Shown here: positions 32,646 through 40,300 of the stretch, piece by piece
Numbering within the stretch: the first letter of the stretch is position 1
Layout: each line of letters begins with the position of its first letter
DNA from: Clostridiales bacterium
Lineage (GTDB): Bacteria; Bacillota; Clostridia; Christensenellales; Aristaeellaceae
Direction: 5' to 3'
DNA length: 40,300 nucleotides
Assembly: GCA_015056055.1 (NCBI GenBank)
Contig: SVHC01000026.1
Location: 1-40,300 of the forward strand
Notes under the pieces: generated by a model
Told to the model about the DNA's origin: nothing
The model's database searches: none
Seen by the model: only the letters and a program-made list of their open reading frames with translations
Made by a program: the position numbers and the translations under genes

Positions 32646-33125
32646 ATGTCTGAAAACCGCGTTGTACTTACCAAGGAAGAATTGAATAATCTCGAAGCCG
32701 AGCTGAATGAGCTTAAAACCGTCAAACGTCGTGAAAACGCGCTTGAGATTCAGGAGGCCCGTTCTCACGGTGATTTGAGTGAAAACGCGGAATATACCGA
32801 GGCGAAAAATGAAGAAGCCCGCATCAATGGCCGCATTCAGGAAATTGAGCAGATTCTGCGCATTGCAGATGTTGCCGATGAATCCGCTGCAGGTGCGGAC
32901 ACTGTTCGCGTTGGCAGCGTAGTTAAAGTATTCGATATGACCTACGAAGAGGAAGACGAGTACACCATCGTAGGCTATACCGGCGCAGATCCCATCAATA
33001 TGAAAATTTCCAATGAATCGCCTCTTGGCGCTGCGCTGATCGGCGCGCATGTTGGAGACGTGGTTTCGGCCAATACCCCGGGCGGTCTGGTCCAGATGAA
33101 GGTCCTCGCCATCCGTAAGGCTTAA
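32646..33125 (+). CDS. greA: Transcription elongation factor GreA
   Basis: 159 residues, the standard GreA length. The N-terminal coiled coil carries the tip motif ARSHGDLSENAEY (acidic residues that act in the polymerase secondary channel to trigger cleavage of backtracked RNA). The C-terminal FKBP-like domain includes YTIVGYTGADP, ISNESPLGAALIGAHVGDVV and the terminal VLAI. ATG 32646 follows GGAGG by 8 bp; an in-frame ATG at 32631 contains that ribosome binding site and is rejected. The leader terminator upstream suggests feedback control by GreA itself. Confidence 0.97.
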   Translation: MSENRVVLTKEELNNLEAELNELKTVKRRENALEIQEARSHGDLSENAEYTEAKNEEARINGRIQEIEQILRIADVADESAAGADTVRVGSVVKVFDMTYEEEDEYTIVGYTGADPINMKISNESPLGAALIGAHVGDVVSANTPGGLVQMKVLAIRKA

Positions 33126-33189
33126 TCCATATCTTTGTGCAGCTTCCGTCCCGCGCGGGCGGCAGTTTGCTGACTGAAAATTGTAAGAT

Positions 33190-33244
33190 GCGCCGGGAAA
33201 AGGCAGCGTCCGTATGGGGCTGCTTTTCCGGCGCGCTTTATTTG
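33190..33244 (+). terminator. Terminator of greA
   Basis: GCGCCGGGAAAAGGCAGC (33190-33207) pairs with GCTGCTTTTCCGGCGC with two single-base bulges, then GCTTTATTTG. The T-run overlaps the -35 box of the next promoter. Confidence 0.8.
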
Positions 33245-33270
33245 CTTTTCTGTGCGTGATTCGGTATAAA
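33242..33270 (+). promoter_or_regulatory. Promoter of the U32-family gene
   Basis: TTGCTT (33242-33247), 17-bp spacer, TATAAA (33265-33270). Confidence 0.6.
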
Positions 33271-33289
33271 TTCTTGTGGAGGTAGCAGC

Positions 33290-35287
33290 ATGAACACAGC
33301 CGAAATTCTGGCACCTGTTGGCGGACAGGCGCAATTGATCGCCGCCGTCCGTGCCGGGTGCGATGCGGTGTACTTCGGTGCAAAGGGGTTTAATGCCCGC
33401 CGCAATGCGGAGAACTTTTCGGATCTGACGGAGGCGGTTTCCTATTGCCATGCGCGCGGCGTAAAGGCCTATATCACGCTTAATACCCTTGTGGGAAACG
33501 ATGAAATTGCCGCTCTGGACGAAACGCTGCGCGAGATATGCGAAGCGGGCGCAGATGCGGTTATCGTGCAGGATCTGGCCGTGGCGCGGCGTGCACGCGC
33601 GCTTTGCCCGGATTTGAAACTGCATGCATCCACGCAGATGGCTGTCCACAATGCGGCAGGCGTTTTGCAGCTGGAGGAAATGGGATTTGACCGCGTGGTG
33701 CTGGCACGCGAACTTTCGCTGAACGAAATTGCCGCTATCCGCAAAAAGACGCACGTTGAACTGGAAGCATTTGTGCACGGCGCGCTGTGCATGAGCGCAT
33801 CGGGCATGTGCTATCTTTCCAGCGCACTGGGCGAACGCAGCGGCAACCGCGGTCTGTGTGCACAGCCGTGCAGGCTCAATTTCAAGGCAAACGGGCGCGA
33901 ATATGCGCTTTCCCTGAAAGACCTTTCCAACCTTGCGCATCTCAAAAAGATGGCGCAGGCGGGAATTTGCTCCTTCAAAATCGAGGGGCGCATGCGCCGC
34001 CCGGAATACGTTGCCAGCGCGGTGGACGCATGCCGCAAAGCTGCCAACGGCGAAAAATACGATGAATCCTCGCTGGAACGCATGTTCTCCCGCGCGGGCT
34101 TTACGGACGGATACCTCACCGGCAAACGCACGCTGGATATGTTCGGCCGCCGCCGCGAGGAGGATGTTGCAAACGAAAAGGAATATGCGCAGATGCGCAA
34201 TCTCTATCGCGCGGAATACCGCCGAGTGCCGGTGGATATGCGCTTTGTCGCCGGATGGAACAAAACGACTCTCACCGTAACCGATGGTGACGCGGTCATC
34301 ACGGTCACGGGAAACGGAGTCGAACCGGCGCGTACTTCGCCCACGGGTGAGGAACGCGTAAAGGGCAGTCTTGCCAAAACGGGCGATACGCCTTTTTATC
34401 TGAACCGGGTCGAAATCGAACTGCCGGAAAATGCAGCCGTTTCGCTCAGCGATGTGAACGCGCTGCGAAGAGACGCTCTGGACCTTTTAATGGAGGCGCG
34501 CCTTGCGCCTTCGCCCGTTGCATATGAGAAGTCCCCGGTGGAAATTCCGGAATACCGCCCGTCTTCGCCCCTGCGCATCCGTGCGCGTTTTGAAAGGGCG
34601 GAGCAGATGAAGGGCTTCCCGGTGGATGAAGTGGAGCATGTGATTCTGCCGCTTCGTGAAGTGCTTTTGCATCCTGAACTGCGCGAGCTTCCGCAGCTGA
34701 TTTGCGAACTTCCCGCCATCATCTATCCCGGCGATGAAGAGCGCGTGGCTGAAATGGAGCTTCCGCAGGTCATGTGTGAAAATATCGGCGCCATTCGCCT
34801 GATGAAGGGCAAGGGCATGCGCATTTTCGGCGGACATTGCCTGAATATCTTCAATGCGCTTGCGCTGGAAGGCTACAGGAAGCTCGGCGTCGAAAGTGCA
34901 ACGCTTTCCTGCGAGTTGACCATGCGCGATATCGCATCCTTTGGCGGCACGCTGGAAAGGGGAATCATCGGCTACGGCAGACTGCCGCTCATGCGGCTGC
35001 GCTCCTGCCCGGTGAACCGCTGCTCGACCTGCACCGGTAAAAACGATATCTTTGACCGCCGCGGCACCGCATTCCCGCTTCTGTGCGCGGATAAGCGCTT
35101 TGCTACCCTGCACAACAGCGTTCCGCTGTATGTAGGCGATAAAAAAATCGATGGCGTGGATTTTGCTACCCTGTATTTCACCGTGGAATCCGCCCGCGAA
35201 ACCCGCGATGTGTTCCACGCCTTCTCGGACCGCGCCTCCGTGCCTTTCGACCGCACGACGGGCCAGTATTTCAGGGGCGTATTGTAA
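33290..35287 (+). CDS. U32-family protein (peptidase U32 / RlhA-like), with C-terminal DUF3656-type region
   Basis: 665 residues. The N-terminal barrel starts AEILAPVGGQAQL and carries the U32 signature EAFVHGALCMSASGMCYLS (159-177). C167, C174, C190 and C194 (GLCAQPC) are placed to hold an iron-sulfur cluster, as in RlhA, UbiU and UbiV. Relatives act in tRNA or rRNA hydroxylation (RlhA on 23S rRNA, TrhP on tRNA uridine) more than in proteolysis, so RNA hydroxylation is the better guess; older annotation would say collagenase-like peptidase. The second half (about 300-665) is the long extension typical of the RlhA branch and adds a further cysteine group (SCPVNRCSTC). TGGAGG precedes the start by 9 bp. 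Monocistronic. Confidence 0.9.
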   Translation: MNTAEILAPVGGQAQLIAAVRAGCDAVYFGAKGFNARRNAENFSDLTEAVSYCHARGVKAYITLNTLVGNDEIAALDETLREICEAGADAVIVQDLAVARRARALCPDLKLHASTQMAVHNAAGVLQLEEMGFDRVVLARELSLNEIAAIRKKTHVELEAFVHGALCMSASGMCYLSSALGERSGNRGLCAQPCRLNFKANGREYALSLKDLSNLAHLKKMAQAGICSFKIEGRMRRPEYVASAVDACRKAANGEKYDESSLERMFSRAGFTDGYLTGKRTLDMFGRRREEDVANEKEYAQMRNLYRAEYRRVPVDMRFVAGWNKTTLTVTDGDAVITVTGNGVEPARTSPTGEERVKGSLAKTGDTPFYLNRVEIELPENAAVSLSDVNALRRDALDLLMEARLAPSPVAYEKSPVEIPEYRPSSPLRIRARFERAEQMKGFPVDEVEHVILPLREVLLHPELRELPQLICELPAIIYPGDEERVAEMELPQVMCENIGAIRLMKGKGMRIFGGHCLNIFNALALEGYRKLGVESATLSCELTMRDIASFGGTLERGIIGYGRLPLMRLRSCPVNRCSTCTGKNDIFDRRGTAFPLLCADKRFATLHNSVPLYVGDKKIDGVDFATLYFTVESARETRDVFHAFSDRASVPFDRTTGQYFRGVL

Positions 35288-35298
35288 TTGAATATATG

Positions 35299-35341
35299 AA
35301 AAAAGACGCTGCTGCAGATTGTTTCTTCTGTAGCGGCGTCT
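35299..35341 (-). terminator. Second (backup) terminator for the minus-strand C39-like gene
   Basis: AGACGCTGCTGCAGA (35304-35318) pairs with TCTGTAGCGGCGTCT (35327-35341) with two wobbles. The A-run at 35299-35304 becomes the T-run on the minus strand. On the plus strand it may fold at the end of the U32 mRNA. Confidence 0.6.
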
Positions 35342-35362
35342 AGCTATATGGCGAATCACAAC

Positions 35363-35410
35363 AAAAACAGTGAGCAAGCCACCCTTCTCAGGGGCTTGCT
35401 CACTGTTTTT
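35363..35410. terminator. Bidirectional terminator between convergent genes
   Basis: An 18-bp perfect stem, from AAAAACAGTGAGCAAGCC (35363-35380) and its complement (35393-35410), with A and T runs at both ends, works for both the U32 gene and the opposing one. Confidence 0.93.
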
Positions 35411-35448
35411 TATAAAGTAGTTCTGCAACATCCCCTGCGGGCTGGGGA

Positions 35449-38265
35449 TCACGGGATCAATGTACGGAAACGGTATACGGTGCGCGTTTCGACGGCAAGC
35501 GTATCAGAGGGAGTGATGGCCTCGGTCGTCCATGCCCCGAAAACGCCGGTCTGCTGTACATCCTTGTAGGAACGGGTGCGGTAGCGGTATTCGGTACGGG
35601 AGGCGGTAGGCGAGTCGGACCAGTAATAATACTTCGCGCCGTTGACGGTTGTGTAGTATTTTGCACCGTTGTTGTAGGAGGTGCACTGTGCCTTGGTCGT
35701 CGGCAGCCAGATGCCCTCGTGCCAACTGCTCTGAACGACGGTATCACTCTTGCCGCAACCGCCCAGATTTGTCAGGCAGCCTCGTCCGTAATAGGGCATG
35801 TGCGCGCTGCAGGAGGAACACTGGAAATAATAGTAGGGATAGGCGGTGCGCGTCTGCTGCTCCATGAGCGTGCTGTTGGAAATGGTCTTCTTGGTCGCGC
35901 TCCAGCTGCCCCAGGCGCTCCACGCGGTCAGCTGCTGAACGGTGGTGATGGGTGCACTGCGGTACTGCAGGCAGGTTTCTACCTGCGTCACTTCGTCGGC
36001 GGAGACAGGCGTTTCGGACCAGTCGCTCCAGTCGGACCATACGGCGGGCAGTGTGACGCCGCGCAGCGCATAATACGGGCTGTGCGCCGCAGCGACGGCT
36101 TCGTTGTAAGCAGAACCGGTTTCGACGAGGCAGATGCCGCCGGCAAAGGTGGGTGTACTTTCGAGCGCGGTGGTATCGAGGAAGATGAAGGAGCCATCGG
36201 GGAAGGCATCCGGGCTGATGTAGGAAACGCCCGCGGGCAGGAAGAAGAAGCGCATCTTTGCGCCGCGGAAGGCGCTTGATTCAATGTGCGTCAGGCTATT
36301 CGGCAGGCGGGCGGTCAATGTATCGTCCGTTACAATGACGGCGGCAGACAGGGAGGCAGAGGGACCCGGGAAATCCACAGTCAGGCGGGCCAGACCGGCC
36401 TCGTGGAAGGAAATGGTCCGGGCGGCCGAGTCAGCGGAAACGGCGACACCGGATTCGCTGCGGATGGAAACGGTATAGCCGGGGTTGTAATCATTGGCGA
36501 GCGTGCAGGAATATTCGAAGGGGACCGTCTGTCCGAGAGAGAACAGGTCGGCAACTTCGATCCGGCTGATGCTCTGACCGTTCAGGCGGAAGGATTCTCC
36601 GGTGATGTTTGTGGTGATTCGAACGGGTACCGACGCGGTCACGCCGTTTTTCGCGGTAATGCGCAGCGTTGTTTCGGAGATATAGGGATCATACAGGCCG
36701 GTCACTACACCTGCGGAGGTGACGAGTGCGGCGGATGGATGATCGACAGTGTAGGTCAGACCAGTCATTTCACAACCCTCGGGCAGCACGCTGATTTGCG
36801 GCGTGACGCTGTTTCCGCACATGATTTCCAGACTGCTGGGTACGATGATCTGCGAAATCTCGTTTTTGACGACCTCGAATTCATACTCGAAGTATTTGGT
36901 CTGCGGATTGCTATTGCCGAAATTGACCGTAAGAGTAAGATACCAGTACCCGTCTTTCAGGGCGGAAAGATTGAGTTTACCGATGGGGGTGGAAGCCAGA
37001 GAGACGGAGGTGGTCTGCATATTGGAGGCTTTGTATTCGGCGGTCAGTACTTCGCCGGTTTCGGCGGAATTGCCGTTGTAGATCTCGGCGGAGATGGAAG
37101 TGATGCAGTCGGTGGAGGAGACGGTGCCGGTAATTTTCGGAACCTTACCCTCGAAGAACTGTCCGGTCAGCGGAATGCCGCTGACGGATGCATTGCCGGC
37201 GGCGGAGGGTTCGGCGAGAATGCCCGCCCAGACGAAGGTGCCGTTAGCCAGCTTATACCAGACGTTTCCGAAGCTGTTGGTGACCGTGCCGACGGTGGTG
37301 ACCGTTTCGCCGACGGTCAGCATCCGGGAAGCCGGAGCTGCGCCGTAGGGATAGGTGTTGGCGGACAGGCGGTCGCTGCCGTGGGCGATGACACGGAAGG
37401 TCATGGTTTCAGCCGGTCCTTCGGTGTAGGCGACGCCGGTGACGGTGTTGCTGGACCAACTGAGGTTGACCGAGGCAGTGGTGGTCTGGAAGGTTTTCTT
37501 CAGCCATGCTTCCAGCGTGTAGTAGCATTGATTTGCCTTATTTTCCGATTCTGAGGTGGCGGGCTTGGTGGCGTACTCATTGAAGATGGCGGCGCTGTTT
37601 TTTTTGTATGCATTGATCTCCATGACGGTGAAATCGCACAGCCTGAGGGTGGTCTGGTCTTTGCCGTGGTAGCCGATGATGACGCTGGCGTGCATTGGTC
37701 CTGTGCTTGATGCGCTGTAATGGATGACAACGGGCCTGCCGGTTGAGATTTTTCCGTAAATTTCCTGAAGCGTCTCCTGGCTAGCTTTATTTGTCTCGTC
37801 ACTGGAGAGGTACCGGCCGGTGGACAGAGCCATCGGCTGGGGCAGGGTGGTTCTGTAAGAGCCCAGCCACATATAGACTAGCCTGAAATTATCCTTACTA
37901 TCGGGAAATTCCTTTGCGTTGATGGGATAATTTTTGTCGGCGATCAGATGCCAGAAGGGATCGTTCAGCCAGTTATAGTCCCCCGCGCCGGTATAGGTAC
38001 GCGTGAGCTTCGTTCCGGCGGCCACGCTCTGAACGGCGTTTACCGTGGTATAACTGTAGGCGGAGGAACCGGCGTGGTATGCCTGCAGCGAGGCAACCGC
38101 GCAAACGTAGCAATCGTCGCCAATGCCCGTGCTGACCTGAGCGACGCGCGGTACGGGGAGGGGCAGAACAGTTGGATAGACGGCGGCGTATGCCTTGCAG
38201 GCTGGCATAAGCAGGAACGCAAACAGCGCCGTCAGTGCGCACCGGAGGAAGAATGACTTTTTCAT
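35449..38265 (-). CDS. Large exported multi-domain protein with papain-like (C39-type) N-terminal domain
   Basis: 938 residues. Signal peptide MKKSFFLRCALTALFAFLL, cut after about KAYA (26). Residues 35-240 look like a C39_2-type cysteine peptidase: VAQ (Q43), CYVCAVASLQAY (C55 best fits the nucleophile, C52 is next to it), PMHASVIIGYHG (H192) and LRLCDF (D211). Then an SH3-like unit (about 300-350, WYKLANGTFVWAGIL), a beta domain (355-465), a Big2 Ig-like domain (470-552, SLEIMCGNSVTPQISVLPEGC), a leucine-rich BspA-like patch (650-690, IESSAFRGAK), and C-terminal WSDWSDWS and WSAWGSWS repeats ending in ETRTVYRFR. A Cys4 ribbon-like segment (C816, C819, C830, C837) interrupts them. It is probably a surface or secreted protease or peptide-bond-cleaving adhesin; substrate unknown. 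GGAG precedes the ATG by 8 bp. Confidence 0.85.
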   Translation of the reverse strand: MKKSFFLRCALTALFAFLLMPACKAYAAVYPTVLPLPVPRVAQVSTGIGDDCYVCAVASLQAYHAGSSAYSYTTVNAVQSVAAGTKLTRTYTGAGDYNWLNDPFWHLIADKNYPINAKEFPDSKDNFRLVYMWLGSYRTTLPQPMALSTGRYLSSDETNKASQETLQEIYGKISTGRPVVIHYSASSTGPMHASVIIGYHGKDQTTLRLCDFTVMEINAYKKNSAAIFNEYATKPATSESENKANQCYYTLEAWLKKTFQTTTASVNLSWSSNTVTGVAYTEGPAETMTFRVIAHGSDRLSANTYPYGAAPASRMLTVGETVTTVGTVTNSFGNVWYKLANGTFVWAGILAEPSAAGNASVSGIPLTGQFFEGKVPKITGTVSSTDCITSISAEIYNGNSAETGEVLTAEYKASNMQTTSVSLASTPIGKLNLSALKDGYWYLTLTVNFGNSNPQTKYFEYEFEVVKNEISQIIVPSSLEIMCGNSVTPQISVLPEGCEMTGLTYTVDHPSAALVTSAGVVTGLYDPYISETTLRITAKNGVTASVPVRITTNITGESFRLNGQSISRIEVADLFSLGQTVPFEYSCTLANDYNPGYTVSIRSESGVAVSADSAARTISFHEAGLARLTVDFPGPSASLSAAVIVTDDTLTARLPNSLTHIESSAFRGAKMRFFFLPAGVSYISPDAFPDGSFIFLDTTALESTPTFAGGICLVETGSAYNEAVAAAHSPYYALRGVTLPAVWSDWSDWSETPVSADEVTQVETCLQYRSAPITTVQQLTAWSAWGSWSATKKTISNSTLMEQQTRTAYPYYYFQCSSCSAHMPYYGRGCLTNLGGCGKSDTVVQSSWHEGIWLPTTKAQCTSYNNGAKYYTTVNGAKYYYWSDSPTASRTEYRYRTRSYKDVQQTGVFGAWTTEAITPSDTLAVETRTVYRFRTLIP

Positions 38266-38355
38266 GGAAACAACTCCTTTTTGTGGTTGGTTGCAAATTT
38301 AGATTTTTCTATTGCGAGAATGCTGCAATTGGTAATTTGCAAGAGAGAATGCCGA

Positions 38356-38410
38356 CCTTCCTTCGACAAGGGAGGTGGATTTTGCGAAGCCAAAAAAGAA
38401 GGGGGAGAAA
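38356..38410 (+). repeat. Bipartite-hairpin intergenic repeat, copy B
   Basis: Hairpin 1 is CCTTCCTT-CGAC-AAGGGAGG (38356-38375, one wobble), then TGGA, hairpin 2 is TTTTG-CGAAGC-CAAAA (38380-38395), then a purine-rich AAGAAGGGGGAG. It has the same order as copy A at 10896. It lies inside the long leader of the minus-strand gene. The rest of 38266-38686 holds the two divergent promoters and no gene. Confidence 0.5.
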
Positions 38411-38492
38411 ATTGATGCCGCATGTAGAGATTTTTTGCGGAAAGGGGATTTCTTCGAAGTTATGGTAGCATTAATATGCTGTATAATATATA

Positions 38493-38522
38493 AGTATAGC
38501 ACATCATCGGGCTGTGTTTCAA
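38493..38522 (-). promoter_or_regulatory. Promoter of the C39-like exported protein gene
   Basis: On the minus strand: TTGAAA (38517-38522), 18-bp spacer, TATACT (38493-38498). This gives an unusually long leader of about 220 nt that contains repeat copy B. Confidence 0.6.
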
Positions 38523-38604
38523 GTATATGGTAAAACTGATAGGCTATATAGAGGATAGGTGGACCGGAAATGCTGGATAATCGGAAGAACCTTCTTTAAC
38601 AGGA

Positions 38605-38633
38605 TTGAAACGCGGTGCAAAATGCGGTATAAT
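38605..38633 (+). promoter_or_regulatory. Promoter of the M18 aminopeptidase gene
   Basis: TTGAAA (38605-38610), 17-bp spacer, TATAAT (38628-38633). Confidence 0.82.
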
Positions 38634-38686
38634 AAGCGCATGGTGTGCCTATAAAACTACACTTTATACTTTCGGGAGGAATTTTT

Positions 38687-40069
38687 ATGGATCGCAAAAA
38701 TGCATGGAGCAGCTATTCCGATACCGACAAGCAGGCGCTGGAAGCCATTTCCGCGCGCTATATCGACTATATCAGCCGTGCTAAGACCGAGCGCGAGTGC
38801 GTGAAGGTTGCCATTGAGTTGGCAGAAGCCAAGGGCTATGTCAACATGAAGGACGTTATCGCTGCCGGCGGCACTGCAAAGCCCGGCGACCGTCTGTACA
38901 TGGACTGCATGGGCAAGTCCCTGATGCTGTTCATCGTGGGTGAAGAGAGCCTGGAAAAGGGCTTCAACATCCTCGGCGCACACGTTGACTCTCCCCGCAT
39001 CGACGTTAAGCAGAATCCCCTCTATGAGGACAGCGATTTTGCCTACCTTGATACGCACTACTACGGCGGCATCAAAAAGTATCAGTGGGTCACTCTGCCC
39101 CTTGCCATTCACGGCGTAGTCGTCAAGAAGGACGGCACCATGGTGGATGTATGCATCGGCGAAGATGACAACGACCCGGTATTCTCCATCACCGACCTGC
39201 TCATTCACCTCGCAGGCGACCAGATGGGCAAGAGCGCACGCGACGTGATCTCCGGTGAGCAGCTGGATCTCATGGTTGGCAGCATCCCGCTGACCGAGGA
39301 TGACAAGTCCTCCGTTAAGGACAATGTCATGAAGATCATGACCGAAAAGTACGGCTTCGAAGAGGAAGACTTCCTCTCTGCCGAACTGGAAATCGTTCCC
39401 GCAGGCAAGGCTCGCGAAATGGGCTTTGACCGCTCCATGATCTTCGGCTACGGTCACGACGACCGCGTATGCGCCTATGCACAGCTGGAAGCCATGTTCG
39501 CCATCGAAGGCGTTCCCGCCAAGACCTGCTCCTGCATCCTGGCCGATAAGGAAGAAATCGGCTCCGTCGGTGCAACCGGTATGCGCGCCAAGTATTTCGA
39601 AAACGCCGTTGCAGAGCTGATGGCTCTGAAGGGCGAATATTCCGAGCTGGCTATGCGCCGCTCCCTTGCAAACTGCAAGATGCTCTCCTGCGACGTTTCC
39701 GCCGGTTTTGACCCGGCTTTCGGCGGCCAGTTCGAACGCAAGAACACCGCTTTCCTCGGCAAGGGCGTTTGCTACAACAAGTTCACCGGTTCCGGCGGCA
39801 AGTCCGGTTCCAACGACGCCAACCCCGAATTTATCGCTCAGCTGCGCAAGATCATGGATGACAATAACATCCACTGGCAGACCGCAGAGCTCGGCCGCGT
39901 TGAGGCGGGCGGCGGCGGCACCATCGCCTATATCTGCGCTCTGTATGGCATGGAAGTTATCGATTCCGGCGTTGCGGTGCTGAACATGCACGCTCCGTGG
40001 GAAATCATCTCCAAGGCTGACCTGTTCGAAGCCTGCAAGGCTTACAAGGCTTTCGTGCTCGAAGCATAA
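38687..40069 (+). CDS. M18-family aspartyl aminopeptidase
   Basis: 460 residues, typical for bacterial M18. Metal ligands are in the expected order: LGAHVDSPR (H99), GHDDR (D258), ADKEEIGS (E289 catalytic base, E290 ligand), CDVSAGFDP (D336) and NMHAPWE (H435). M18 enzymes are cytoplasmic dodecamers that remove N-terminal acidic or hydrophobic residues from peptides, so it can finish the digestion of imported peptides. ATG 38687 follows GGGAGGA by 6 bp; the in-frame ATG at 38645 lies only 12 bp after the -10 box and has no ribosome binding site. The gene is monocistronic, with a hairpin terminator at 40081. Confidence 0.95.
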   Translation: MDRKNAWSSYSDTDKQALEAISARYIDYISRAKTERECVKVAIELAEAKGYVNMKDVIAAGGTAKPGDRLYMDCMGKSLMLFIVGEESLEKGFNILGAHVDSPRIDVKQNPLYEDSDFAYLDTHYYGGIKKYQWVTLPLAIHGVVVKKDGTMVDVCIGEDDNDPVFSITDLLIHLAGDQMGKSARDVISGEQLDLMVGSIPLTEDDKSSVKDNVMKIMTEKYGFEEEDFLSAELEIVPAGKAREMGFDRSMIFGYGHDDRVCAYAQLEAMFAIEGVPAKTCSCILADKEEIGSVGATGMRAKYFENAVAELMALKGEYSELAMRRSLANCKMLSCDVSAGFDPAFGGQFERKNTAFLGKGVCYNKFTGSGGKSGSNDANPEFIAQLRKIMDDNNIHWQTAELGRVEAGGGGTIAYICALYGMEVIDSGVAVLNMHAPWEIISKADLFEACKAYKAFVLEA

Positions 40070-40080
40070 TCGAATGATTG

Positions 40081-40117
40081 AGCCTCCCTTTGGTGACAAA
40101 GGGAGGCTTTGATTTTC
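40081..40117 (+). terminator. Terminator of the M18 gene, derived from a repeat hairpin
   Basis: AGCCTCCCTTTG (40081-40092) pairs with CAAAGGGAGGCT (40097-40108), 12 bp with GTGA loop, then TTGATTTT. The stem resembles hairpin 1 of the intergenic repeats at 10896 and 38356. Confidence 0.78.
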
Positions 40118-40300
40118 AAAAAACGCGAATATCGTTTAGCTAGAAAAGAAAAATTCAATCCGCAGCGGCGGCATGTACGGCGCGAGGAGCGAATTTTTTC
40201 GAAGGAGAGCCAGCGAACCGAAGAAAAAATCGCTACATTGCAGATTTCACGCCCGAAATCTTTATGATTTCAGTGAAATCTGGTGAGGGTGGCAGTGGCG
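40118..40300. other. Window end: structured non-coding sequence, no gene recognised
   Basis: Two foldable units are visible. One is GCGA-N-TTTTTTC paired with GAAAAAATCGC (40189-40233). The other is nested: GATTTCAC/GTGAAATC (40243-40280) around GAAATC/GATTTC (40255-40271). No ribosome binding site or coding frame is convincing. It could be the start of a longer repeat or structured RNA cut off by the window. Confidence 0.4.

Noticed and set aside
33290-35287. Collagenase activity for the U32 protein
   Set aside because: The cysteine set fits an iron-sulfur hydroxylase of the RlhA type better, and no protease catalytic site is established for this branch.
36286-37554. A 422-codon Gly-rich plus frame opposite the C39-like gene
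   Set aside because: Low-complexity shadow of the Ser/Thr-rich sense protein, with no start signal.

Overview
The window looks like a chromosomal segment of a Bacillota bacterium, most likely a gut-type anaerobic member of the Clostridia. This rests on the gene order rpsF-ssb-rpsR, on families typical of low-GC Gram-positives (DegV, YitT, DUF3899, YpsA-like SLOG, DUF6273), on strong AGGAGG ribosome binding sites, and on many near-consensus sigma-A promoters. The taxonomic call is inference; there is no rRNA here. I see no phage, insertion sequence, integrase or CRISPR array.

Layout. Positions 1-2900: the 3' end of msrB, a DegV-family fatty-acid-binding protein behind a promoter with two palindromic boxes, a DUF2200 protein and a PHP-type phosphatase. 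3000-7000: a small secreted two-repeat protein (minus strand), then a glycan cluster of one GH43-like beta-propeller enzyme and two tandem GH172 (DUF2961) enzymes. 7050-8800: a complete HEPN/MNT toxin-antitoxin pair, then an exported DUF6273 protein whose promoter carries three direct repeats at an exact 21-bp period, resembling LytTR response-regulator boxes. 8800-10860: a SLOG-family protein, then rpsF-ssb-rpsR with a leader that fits the S6:S18 autoregulatory fold. 10860-14110: a GH95 fucosidase/galactosidase, a HAD phosphatase and tRNA-Asn.

14460-24060 is the most unusual part: a five-gene peptide/oligosaccharide (Opp-type) ABC importer operon ending in a DUF3899 membrane protein. Four of the five transporter subunits are much longer than their families: a binding protein of 839 aa, an OppC-like permease with a ~220-residue extracytoplasmic insertion, an OppD-like ATPase with a ~390-residue insertion between Q-loop and signature motif, and an OppF-like ATPase with a ~115-residue helical insertion before its Q-loop. 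The OppB-like permease is close to normal size.

24180-26160: a divergent pair, a CDF metal exporter with the N-D-D-D metal site of MntE-type manganese exporters and a YitT-family membrane protein. 26200-32430: two tandem GH38 alpha-mannosidases. 32540-35290: greA, whose short leader holds an intrinsic terminator, and a U32-family protein. 35360-38520: a 938-aa exported papain-like (C39-type) protein with SH3-like, Big2, leucine-rich and WSxWS modules plus a Cys4 ribbon-like insert. 38600-40120: an M18 aminopeptidase. The last 180 bases hold nested inverted repeats and no recognisable gene.

Taken together, the glycosidases (GH43, GH172, GH95, GH38), the importer and the peptidases suggest a cell that takes up and trims host or plant glycans and peptides. 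Most of the enzymes lack signal peptides, so they probably act on oligomers after import.
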